This document shows positions 19,560-26,985 of a stretch of DNA of 64,000 bases, one piece after another; the stretch's first letter is position 1, and every line of letters starts with the position of its first letter. A program made the position numbers and the translations under genes. Under the pieces are notes generated by a model, which was not told where the DNA came from, did no database searches, and was given only the letters and a program-made list of their open reading frames with translations. The stretch comes from FEN-1219 sp963817615 (GTDB taxonomy: Bacteria > Pseudomonadota > Gammaproteobacteria > Steroidobacterales > Rariloculaceae), in contig CAWFPH010000002.1 of assembly GCA_963817615.1 (NCBI GenBank), positions 1,488,001 to 1,552,000 on the forward strand, in the 5' to 3' direction.

Positions 19560-20862
19560 GCCCGCCAACGGCGCCGCTCCGGCGGCCGAGAGGCCCGACC
19601 GAGCGGCCGGCGAGCGGCCGCTCGGTCTGTTCGCCGCGTACGGCATCGAGGTGGAGTACATGCTCGTCGACGCCGAGACGCTCGACCCGGCGCCGGCCGC
19701 CGATGCGTTGCTCGAAGCGGCGGCCGGCGAGCATACCGACGAGTTCGAGAACGGGCCGGTGGCCTGGAACAATGAGCTCGCGTTGCACGTGATCGAGCTC
19801 AAGTGCAACGGCCCGCGGCCGTCGCTCGAGGGCTTGGGCGAGGACTTCGCGGCCAACGTCGCGCTCGCGAATACGACCCTGGAGCGCGAGGGGCGCCGGC
19901 TCATGCCGACCGCGATGCATCCCTGGATGGATCCGGCCGACGTGCTGCTCTGGCCGCACGGCGCGCGCACGATCTACGAGACCTTCGACCGGATCTTCGG
20001 CTGCAAGGGGCACGGCTGGGCGAACCTGCAGAGCGTGCAGATCAACCTGCCGTTCGCGGGCGACGAGGAGTTCGGCCGGCTGCATGCCGCGATTCGCTTC
20101 CTGCTGCCGATCCTGCCGGCGCTTGCGGCGAGCTCGCCGATCATCGACGGCCAGCCGAACGGCGTGCTCGACAACCGGCTCGTGGTCTATCGCAGCAACT
20201 GCGCACGGATTCCGTCGATCACGGGCGCAGTCGTGCCGGAGCCGATCGGCTCCGTCGGCGAGTATCACGAGCGGCTGCTCGAGCCGATCTACCGCGATCT
20301 CGCCGAGCACGATCCGGAGGGCGTGCTGCGCAACGAATGGGTCAATGCGCGGGGCGCGATCGCGCGGTTCGACCGCAGCGCGATCGAGATCCGCGTGCTC
20401 GACGTGCAGGAGACCCCGCTCATGGACGTCGCCTACGCGGCGATCGTCGTCGAAGTGCTGAAGCTGTTGTGCGCGGAGCAGTGGGGCGGGCGCGCGTCAC
20501 TCGACGCCTGGCCCACGGCGACGCTTGGCCGGCTGCTCGAGCTCGCCGAAAGGCAGGCGGAGACCGGCGGCATCGCCGATCGCCGCTACCTCGCGGCGCT
20601 CGGCTTCAAGGGCGGCAGCACGACGCTCAAGAAGCTCTGGGAGCATCTCATCGAGCAGGCGGCGGCTCGCGGCGCGCTCGCGGCCGATCATGCGCGGCTG
20701 CTCGAGCACTACTTGCGGCACGGCACGCTCGCGACACGCATCGTCAAGGGCGTCGGCTTGCTGCCGACGCACGCCACCACCAAGAGGATCTATGCGGAGC
20801 TCTGCGAAGCGCTCGCGGGCGCCGGCCCGTACGCGCCGCCGCCGCGTGCTCGTGAGCTGTGA
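19528..20862 (+). CDS. GCS2-family glutamate-cysteine ligase-like enzyme
   Basis: GCS2/YbdK-type carboxylate-amine ligases activate a glutamate-like gamma-carboxylate with ATP. The 444-aa protein shows GIEVEYMLVD, WNNELALHVIELKCNGP, and the active-site region ANLQSVQINLPF. Its C-terminal half has RSAIEIRVLDVQE. A proline/alanine-rich N-terminal tail (about 1-30) lies over the end of the RimK-like gene. Gene context argues against glutathione synthesis, since no gshB is adjacent, and for joining glutamate or a similar group to the product of the cluster. It overlaps the next gene by 17 bp. Confidence 0.85.
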   Translation: MPASNSNPPAEPANGAAPAAERPDRAAGERPLGLFAAYGIEVEYMLVDAETLDPAPAADALLEAAAGEHTDEFENGPVAWNNELALHVIELKCNGPRPSLEGLGEDFAANVALANTTLEREGRRLMPTAMHPWMDPADVLLWPHGARTIYETFDRIFGCKGHGWANLQSVQINLPFAGDEEFGRLHAAIRFLLPILPALAASSPIIDGQPNGVLDNRLVVYRSNCARIPSITGAVVPEPIGSVGEYHERLLEPIYRDLAEHDPEGVLRNEWVNARGAIARFDRSAIEIRVLDVQETPLMDVAYAAIVVEVLKLLCAEQWGGRASLDAWPTATLGRLLELAERQAETGGIADRRYLAALGFKGGSTTLKKLWEHLIEQAAARGALAADHARLLEHYLRHGTLATRIVKGVGLLPTHATTKRIYAELCEALAGAGPYAPPPRAREL

Positions 20863-21532
20863 GCACGGAGGCAACGCCGTGCCGTCCGCGTTTGCGCCGC
20901 TCTTCGCGGGCGCCGCGGCCGTGCTCGACTCGCATCGCGGGCTCGACTACGGCGCGCTCGAGGTGGCCCGCGCGTTCGGCGCGCGCCTCGGCGTCGAGCC
21001 GTTCACGGCGACGACCACGCGGCTCGTCGTCGATCTGAACCGCTCGATCGGGCACCCGACGCTGTTCTCCGACTACACGCGCCCGCTCGGCTCGGCCGAG
21101 CGGGCGGCCGTGCTGCGCGATCACTATTGGCCTTACCGCAGCTCGGTCGAGCGCGCGGTCGAGCGCGCCGTGCGCGCCGGGTCGCGCGTGACCCACGTCT
21201 CCTCGCACAGCTTCACGCCGGTGCTGCGCGGCGCGACGCGCAATTGCGACGTCGGCTTTCTCTACGATCCGCGGCGGCGCGCCGAGCGCCGCTTCGTCGA
21301 CGCGTGGCACGCGGCGCTCGCGGCACGCGCGCCGGAGCTCAAGATTCGCCGCAACTATCCGTACAAAGGCGTGTCCGACTCGCTCGTCACCTACCTCCGC
21401 CGCCGCCACGGCGACCGGTCGTATGCCGGCGTCGAGCTCGAGGTGAACCAGAAGCACGTGACCGATCGAGGCTGGCCCGACCTCGTCGCGACGCTCACCG
21501 CCGCCCTCGCCGCGGCGCTCGCCGGTGACTGA
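20846..21532 (+). CDS. N-formylglutamate amidohydrolase-like hydrolase
   Basis: The protein has the family opening VSCEHGGN, DYTRPLG, VTHVSSHSFTPVL, and VELEVNQKHVTD near the end. The family hydrolyses N-acylated glutamate or related amides, usually with zinc. I chose GTG 20846, which overlaps the GCS2 stop by 17 bp and gives 228 aa; the open frame extends upstream only through the GCS2 gene in another frame. No histidine-degradation genes are nearby, so its job is more likely deacylation or hydrolysis of the product made by the adjacent ligases. Confidence 0.82.
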   Translation: MLVSCEHGGNAVPSAFAPLFAGAAAVLDSHRGLDYGALEVARAFGARLGVEPFTATTTRLVVDLNRSIGHPTLFSDYTRPLGSAERAAVLRDHYWPYRSSVERAVERAVRAGSRVTHVSSHSFTPVLRGATRNCDVGFLYDPRRRAERRFVDAWHAALAARAPELKIRRNYPYKGVSDSLVTYLRRRHGDRSYAGVELEVNQKHVTDRGWPDLVATLTAALAAALAGD

Positions 21533-21621
21533 GCGCGCTTGCCACGGGCCGGTCGCGCGTTAAGATGGCCGGGCCTTCGCTCCCTGCGGGTGCGGCGGCG
21601 CCCTTAAATTCAGGAATTTAG

Positions 21622-22389
21622 ATGAGCTCAGATCCTTCAGGTCGCAGCGAGGTCACTACCGCGGTATTCGTCGATTTCGAGAACCTCGCGCTCGGCTCCG
21701 AGCAGGACAAGAAGGGACGCTTCGAAATCGACCTCGTGCTGAAGCGGCTGCTCGAGCGCGGCCGCATCGTGTTCAAGCGCGCCTATTGCGATTGGACGCG
21801 CTTCCAGAATTTCATGCGCGAGTTCCACAAACACGGCTTCGAGATGGTCGATATCCCGCGGTCGAACGTGTCCGGCAAGAACAGCGCCGACATCAGGATG
21901 GTGGTCGACGCAATCGACCTCTGCTACTCGAAAACGCACATCGACACGTTTGCGTTGCTCACGGGCGATAGCGATTTCTCGCCGCTCGTGTCGAAGCTCA
22001 AGGAGAACGACAAGCACGTGCTCGGCTGCGGCGTGCGCAGCTCGACTTCCGATCTGCTCGCGAACAATTGCGACGAGTTCATCTTCTACGACGACCTGAT
22101 TCGGGTCTCGAAGCAGCCGCGCCACCGCCAGCCCAAGACCGAGAACACGAAGCAGCAGGAGGCGTTCGAGCGGCTGCTCGCGACCGTGACCTCGCTCGAA
22201 GCGGACTACGATCCGGTTTGGGGGTCGCTCGTGAAGCAAACCGTGAAGCGCGTGTATCCGGGCTTCAACGAAAGCTACTACGGCTACCGCAACTTCTCCG
22301 ACCTGCTCGAGCAGGCCGCCAAGGAAGGCTTGATCACGCTCGAGCTCGACCCGCAGCGCGGCAACTACCGCGTGCGTTCGACCGGCTGA
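21622..22389 (+). CDS. NYN-domain RNase-like protein with C-terminal OST-HTH-like domain
   Basis: The N-terminal NYN (PIN-like) domain has acidic residues for metal binding in VFVDFENLAL (D18), NSADIRMVVDAIDL and LLTGDSDFSPLV. The C-terminal segment (about 180-255), with VKRVYPGFNESYYGYRNFSDLLEQA, resembles OST-HTH/LOTUS RNA-binding domains. The 255-aa length fits LabA/NYN proteins that act on RNA. It follows the hydrolase by 89 bp on the same strand, with AGGA before ATG 21622. Whether it belongs functionally to the ligase operon is unclear. Confidence 0.85.
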   Translation: MSSDPSGRSEVTTAVFVDFENLALGSEQDKKGRFEIDLVLKRLLERGRIVFKRAYCDWTRFQNFMREFHKHGFEMVDIPRSNVSGKNSADIRMVVDAIDLCYSKTHIDTFALLTGDSDFSPLVSKLKENDKHVLGCGVRSSTSDLLANNCDEFIFYDDLIRVSKQPRHRQPKTENTKQQEAFERLLATVTSLEADYDPVWGSLVKQTVKRVYPGFNESYYGYRNFSDLLEQAAKEGLITLELDPQRGNYRVRSTG

Positions 22390-22572
22390 CAGCCGCTTCC
22401 GGCGGCCGCGGGGCCGACCGTGCCGGTCCGCCGGCGCACGGTCGCGCCGATCCGCCGCCGCTCGAGCGCGGCCGAAGCCCGCCGTTTCGTTACCTGCATC
22501 ACAGCGCCTCGGTCGCGGCCGGCCGCAGACTTTGGAGCGGCCAAGGAAGGTCGTCTTCGGGGGACTCTCGCG

Positions 22573-22899
22573 ATGGCGGTCAAAGGCTCGAAGGTCGTCA
22601 AGGACGGCGTGGAGATCGTCGAAGGGACGCCGACCGCGCCCATCACTCAAACCACGCTGTTCTTACGTCTTTGGCGGGTCGGCAAGCAAGCCAAGGGCGA
22701 GCGCACGCTCGCGTCGCTCTACATGGTGCGTCCGGGTCCGAACGACTACGTGATCAAGGAGCTGATCCCCGACATGGAGCTCGGTCCGCAAGCCGCGCTC
22801 GACAAGGCGATCGCGATCGCCAAGCGCGGCGACGCGAGCGTCGTCTACTTGAACGCCGACCTCACGAAGATACCGAAGGCGCGCGTTCGATCGGCGTAG
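22573..22899 (+). CDS. hypothetical protein
   Basis: This 108-aa cytoplasmic-looking protein has no signal or membrane segment and is rich in mixed charge. It contains TTLFLRLWRVGKQAKGER and DYVIKELIPDMELGPQAALDKAI. I do not recognise the family. ATG 22573 is the first start that leaves a normal composition; the upstream part of the frame is arginine-rich noise. Its 3' end overlaps the convergent metallopeptidase gene by 38 bp. The preceding 183 bp hold nothing I can name. Confidence 0.6.
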   Translation: MAVKGSKVVKDGVEIVEGTPTAPITQTTLFLRLWRVGKQAKGERTLASLYMVRPGPNDYVIKELIPDMELGPQAALDKAIAIAKRGDASVVYLNADLTKIPKARVRSA

Positions 22900-23386
22900 T
22901 CGCGAGCTGCTTGAACAAGCTCGACTCGCGCTTGAAGAACCCCGCCGTGTGGAACGAGTCGTCGAGCTCGAGCAGCTCGTAGTCGAGGTGATGGCAGAGC
23001 TCGTGCAACAGCGTTCGCAGAAAGGTCCGAAATGCGACCACGCGCTTGTGATGTGCAGTCCGCATCCAGACCGTGATCAGCGCGGCTGATCGTCCCTCGC
23101 GCGGCTCGTAGAGCCCGTGCAGCTCGCTCGAGCTCGTGCTCGGCCGCCTCGACAAGACCTTCACGCGCAGATTGGGCACCGCGAGCGCGGCGAGCACCGC
23201 GGCCGCGAGCGCCTGCGCGGCCCGCTCGATCGCCGTGCGGCGCTCGGCCGCGAGCGCCGCGGCCAGCGCGTCCACGAGCGGCGCGAGCGCGGCGGCGCCC
23301 GGCAGGTCGACTGCGACGACGGCGTCGCTGCGTCGGTAGGTGGCTTGCTGGCGAGGCTTGAGCCGCGCGTAATAGTCGTACGGCAC
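22862..23386 (-). CDS. putative zincin-like metallopeptidase (HELCHH)
   Basis: The 174-aa protein carries the zinc motif HELCHHLDYELL in RTFLRTLLHELCHHL, with a later acidic/HTAGFF stretch that could supply a third ligand. This is consistent with SprT-like or minimal gluzincin peptidases. No signal peptide is visible. GTG 23386 gives the start VPYDYYARLKPRQQ, 19 bp after the AlgH-like stop, so the two minus-strand genes may be co-transcribed. The substrate and exact family are uncertain. Confidence 0.65.
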   Translation of the reverse strand: MPYDYYARLKPRQQATYRRSDAVVAVDLPGAAALAPLVDALAAALAAERRTAIERAAQALAAAVLAALAVPNLRVKVLSRRPSTSSSELHGLYEPREGRSAALITVWMRTAHHKRVVAFRTFLRTLLHELCHHLDYELLELDDSFHTAGFFKRESSLFKQLATTPIERAPSVSS

Positions 23387-23405
23387 GCGAGTCGGCCGGG
23401 GAGCG

Positions 23406-24065
23406 CTAGTGGGAGCGGGCGTCGGCCACGACCTCGTTGCCGCGGCCCGAAAGCTTCTTCCAGAGCATGCGCACGTCCTCGTCGAACACGAGGTCCGCGT
23501 TGCCCGGCACGATGTGCCAGTCGCCGTGCTTGATCTCGCCCTCGAGCTGGCCGGCCATCCATTCCGCGTGGCCGGCATAGAGCCTGAGGTCGGCCGCGCC
23601 GTTCGCGAGCCGCGCGATGTCGCCGAGCCCGGCGGGGTCGCCGGACAGGAATACCTTGTCGAGCACCTCGGGGCCCTGAACGGTCGCCGCCGCGAGCCCG
23701 CGCACGAGAAACAGCAGGCGCGATGCCCCCACGGGGCCGCCGCGGAACAGCTTGCCGTCGTAGCTGCCGAGGTCGTTGGCGAGGTCGGGGAAGATTTGGC
23801 TCGGCACGAGCGTCGTCACGCGATTGATCACGACGCCGATCGTGCCCATCTCGTCGTGCCGCAGCACGAGCACGACGCTTTTCGAAAAGTTCGGGTCCTT
23901 CAGGCTGTCGGTCGCGACCAGCAGCGTGCCGTCGGCGAGCGATTGCGCGGCGGCCGGCGCCGTCGCCGAGGCCACCGCGAGCGCGGCGGCCGCGAGCCAC
24001 GCGCAGGCGGCGAGCCCGCCGAAGCGGCGGCGTGCGGCGAGCAGCTTGCAACGGGCCCGGATCAC
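23406..24065 (-). CDS. AlgH/YqgE-family protein with a signal peptide
   Basis: The core matches AlgH/YqgE (UPF0301): GTLLVATDSLKDPNFSKSVVLVL, GTIGVVINRVT, FRGGPVG and HAEWMAGQLEGEI. The 219-aa protein is longer than the usual cytoplasmic family members (about 185-190 aa). A Sec-type signal, with basic residues then LAACAWLAAAALAVASA and AAA before Q, accounts for the extra length. Export of an AlgH-like domain is unusual. It diverges from the agmatine deiminase gene across 120 bp. Confidence 0.85.
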   Translation of the reverse strand: MIRARCKLLAARRRFGGLAACAWLAAAALAVASATAPAAAQSLADGTLLVATDSLKDPNFSKSVVLVLRHDEMGTIGVVINRVTTLVPSQIFPDLANDLGSYDGKLFRGGPVGASRLLFLVRGLAAATVQGPEVLDKVFLSGDPAGLGDIARLANGAADLRLYAGHAEWMAGQLEGEIKHGDWHIVPGNADLVFDEDVRMLWKKLSGRGNEVVADARSH

Positions 24066-24185
24066 CGCTGCATCATACCGGTTTCGCGCGTGGCGGGTGG
24101 TTCCGGTCGCGGACGGGCACGGTTATGATTCGCGACCGTTTTGCGGCGGCGGTCCGCCGCCCCGTGCCGCACGAGGAAGAGACGG

Positions 24186-25250
24186 ATGACCGACGACGCA
24201 GCGAGCTGGCCGAGTGCGCGCGGCTACCGGATGCCGGCCGAGTGGGAGCCGCACGAGGCGACCTGGTTGTCATGGCCGCACAATCGCGACAGTTGGCCCG
24301 GCGTGTTCGCGGGCGTCGAGCCCGCGATGGCGGAGTTCGTCGGTACGCTCGCCGAGTGCGAGCCCGTCTGGATCAACGTTCGCGACGCCGCGCACGAGCG
24401 CCACGTGCGCGCGCTGCTCGCCGCGGCCGCGCCGCCGGAGCGGCTGCGGTTCTACCGCGTCCCGACGAACGACGCGTGGGCGCGCGATCACGGCGCGATC
24501 TTCGTGACGCGCGCGAGCGCGGCGGCGCCGCGCCTCGCCGTCGATTTCGACTACAACGCCTGGGGCGGCAAGTACCCGCCGTTCGATCTCGATCGGCGGG
24601 TCGGCCGGCAAATGGCGGACGCGCTCGGCGTGCCGCGGTTCGAGCAGCCCGATTTCGTGCTGGAGGGCGGCTCGATCGAGGTGAACGGCCAAGGCGCGCT
24701 GCTCACGACGGAGCAGTGCCTGCTCAATCCGAACCGCAACCCGACGTTCGACCGCACCGGGATCGAGCGGATCTTGCGCGATGCGCTCGGCGTGACCGAG
24801 ATCGTCTGGCTCGGCGACGGCATCGAGGGCGACGACACGGACGGTCACATCGACGATCTCACTCGCTTCGTGGCGTCGCACCGGGTGGTGACGGTCGTCG
24901 AGCCGAACGTGCGCGACGCGAACCATGCGCCGCTCGCGGCGAACCGACGGCGGCTCGATTCGGTGCGCGTCGACGGCCGCGCGCTCGAGGTCGTCGAGCT
25001 GCCGATGCCGGAGCCGCAGTACTTGGACGATCAGCGGCTGCCCGCGAGCTACGCGAACTTCTACATCGCGAACGGCGCCGTGCTGATGCCGGCGTTCGGC
25101 GGCGACCGGGACGACGCGGCGCGCGCGATCCTTGCGGGCTGCTTCCCGGGCCGGCGCGTCGTCGCCGTCGACTGCCGCGTGCTCATCGCGGGACTCGGCG
25201 CGCTGCATTGCCTCACGCAGCAGGTGCCCGCCACGCCGGCGCCGCGCTGA
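24186..25250 (+). CDS. aguA: agmatine deiminase
   Basis: AguA converts agmatine to N-carbamoylputrescine plus ammonia. The 354-aa protein shows the family start RMPAEWEPHEATWLSWPHN, the substrate site NDAWARDHGAIF, DDTDGHIDDLTRF with the catalytic histidine, and the nucleophile C342 in GALHCLTQQ. ATG 24186 gives the normal N-terminus. The next pathway gene, aguB, lies about 6.7 kb away, downstream of speA, so the arginine-to-putrescine route is encoded in two nearby transcription units. Confidence 0.94.
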   Translation: MTDDAASWPSARGYRMPAEWEPHEATWLSWPHNRDSWPGVFAGVEPAMAEFVGTLAECEPVWINVRDAAHERHVRALLAAAAPPERLRFYRVPTNDAWARDHGAIFVTRASAAAPRLAVDFDYNAWGGKYPPFDLDRRVGRQMADALGVPRFEQPDFVLEGGSIEVNGQGALLTTEQCLLNPNRNPTFDRTGIERILRDALGVTEIVWLGDGIEGDDTDGHIDDLTRFVASHRVVTVVEPNVRDANHAPLAANRRRLDSVRVDGRALEVVELPMPEPQYLDDQRLPASYANFYIANGAVLMPAFGGDRDDAARAILAGCFPGRRVVAVDCRVLIAGLGALHCLTQQVPATPAPR

Positions 25251-25506
25251 ACGTGCGAGCCGGCATCCCCGGGCGCTCTCGAGAGTCCCGGGTCGCCGCC
25301 CCGCCTGCGACGGCCGCGCCGAGCCCGCGGGTTGCCCGGAGCAAGCGGCTCGGCGGGCGCCGCCTGCGGAATCGATCGCCGAAGGCCGGCGTTCCGATCG
25401 GCGTTCCGCGCGACTCGTTCGCCGGCCTCGCGTGCTTCGAATTTCGCTGTACCCTTGTTATAGGCAGCCGCACACCTGCAACGGCGGCGGGCAACAGGGG
25501 GACGGC

Positions 25507-26979
25507 ATGACCGAGAGAGCGCCGACCGGCGTACAGGGACTGGATTCGATCCTGGGCGGTGGATTTCCGCGGGACCGCGTGTACCTCGTCGAAGGTAAGC
25601 CCGGCGTCGGCAAGACAACGCTAGCCATTCAGTTTCTGCTCGAAGGAATACGCAGGGGCGAGCGAGCCCTCTACGTCACGCTGTCCGAAACGAAGAGCGA
25701 GCTCACGAGCGTTGCGCAGTCGCACGGGTGGAACCTCGACGGCATCTCGATCATCGAGCTGTCGGCCGTCGAACGCGCGCTCGACTCGAAAGGCGGCACG
25801 CCGCTGTTTCAGCCCGCGGAAGTCGAGCTGACGCAGCTCATGAAGCTGTTGATGGAGGAGATCGAGCGCGTCCAGCCGCTGCGCATCGTGCTCGACTCGC
25901 TTTCCGAGATGCGGCTGCTGGCTCAGAACGCGCTCCGTTATCGGCGCGAGATTCTGACGCTGAAGCAGACGCTCGCAAAGCTGGGTTGCACGGTTTTGTT
26001 GCTCGACGACGGTTCGGCGGAGGGCTCCGACATTCAAGTGCACAGCATCGTGCACGGCGCCTTGTCGCTCTCGTCGGCACCATTGAAATACGGAATATTC
26101 CGCCGCTCGATGGCCGTTACGAAGCTGCGGGGCGTGCGATTTCGCGAGGGCAACCACGACTACGTGATCGAGAAAGGCGGCGTGCGGATTTTCCCGAGGC
26201 TGGTCGCGGCCGAGCACATGTCGGAGTTCGCCAAAGCCGCTGCCTCGAGCGGCAACGGAGAGCTCGACGCCATGCTCGGGGAGGGGCTGCATTTCGGCAC
26301 CAGCAATTTGCTGATCGGGCCTGCAGGCAGCGGTAAGTCGACGATTGCGAGCCTGTTCGCCCACGCAGGCTCGAGTCGCGGCGAGAAGGTCTACTATTAC
26401 GTCTTCGACGAGACCAAAGCCACGTTGTGCGAGCGCGCCAGAGCCATGAACGTGGACTTCGCGCCGTTCATGGAGACCGGCTTGCTGACCGTGCAGCAAG
26501 TGGATCCCGCAGAGATTTCGCCCGGCGAGCTCGCGTCGCGCGTTTGCGAGGCAGTGGAGCGGGACGGCGCGCGGATCGTCGTTCTGGACAGCCTCAACGG
26601 CTACGTGACCGCGATGCCGCAGGAGGAATTTTTGCATTTGCACCTTCACGAGCTGCTGAGCTATCTGAACCAGCAAGGCGTGATGACCGTAATGATCCTG
26701 GCGCAGCACGGCTTGATCGGCCCCATGGGAGCGCCGATCGACATCAGCTATCTCGCCGACAGCGTGATACTGACGCGCTTTTTCGAGGCAGCGGGAGCCA
26801 TCCGTAAGGCGATTTCGATCATCAAGAAGCGCAGCGGTCCGCATGAGGCTTCGGTTCGCGAGCTGGTGCTCACGACGGGCGGCGTCAAAGTGGGGCCGCC
26901 TTTGACGGAGTTCCAAGGCGTGCTGACCGGCGTCCCCAATTTCCTCGGGGTCAAAGAAGCATCTCTGGCCGAGCTCTGA
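25507..26979 (+). CDS. KaiC-like protein with two RecA-type ATPase domains
   Basis: Two KaiC-type ATPase domains are present in 490 aa. Domain 1 has Walker A EGKPGVGKTTLA and Walker B LRIVLDSLSEM. Domain 2 has Walker A IGPAGSGKSTIA and Walker B RIVVLDSLNGY. The paired catalytic glutamates of cyanobacterial KaiC are replaced by SE and DE at the equivalent TLSETKSEL and VFDETKATL positions. A 6-bp gap joins it to a hybrid histidine kinase. KaiC-like ATPases beside kinases are thought to act as signalling switches; no kaiA or kaiB is present. The 256 bp upstream contain only a weak -10-like TATAGG at 25459. Confidence 0.88.
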   Translation: MTERAPTGVQGLDSILGGGFPRDRVYLVEGKPGVGKTTLAIQFLLEGIRRGERALYVTLSETKSELTSVAQSHGWNLDGISIIELSAVERALDSKGGTPLFQPAEVELTQLMKLLMEEIERVQPLRIVLDSLSEMRLLAQNALRYRREILTLKQTLAKLGCTVLLLDDGSAEGSDIQVHSIVHGALSLSSAPLKYGIFRRSMAVTKLRGVRFREGNHDYVIEKGGVRIFPRLVAAEHMSEFAKAAASSGNGELDAMLGEGLHFGTSNLLIGPAGSGKSTIASLFAHAGSSRGEKVYYYVFDETKATLCERARAMNVDFAPFMETGLLTVQQVDPAEISPGELASRVCEAVERDGARIVVLDSLNGYVTAMPQEEFLHLHLHELLSYLNQQGVMTVMILAQHGLIGPMGAPIDISYLADSVILTRFFEAAGAIRKAISIIKKRSGPHEASVRELVLTTGGVKVGPPLTEFQGVLTGVPNFLGVKEASLAEL

Positions 26980-26985
26980 CCCGCC

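Noticed and set aside
18036..19970. A 644-codon minus-strand frame opposite the RimK-like gene
   Set aside because: It is antisense, with compositional bias and no motif. The plus-strand gene has a clear ATP-grasp domain.
19528..20862. Glutathione synthesis gene (gshA)
   Set aside because: No gshB or cysteine genes lie near, and it is coupled to the RimK-like and C39 genes, so a classical role is less likely.
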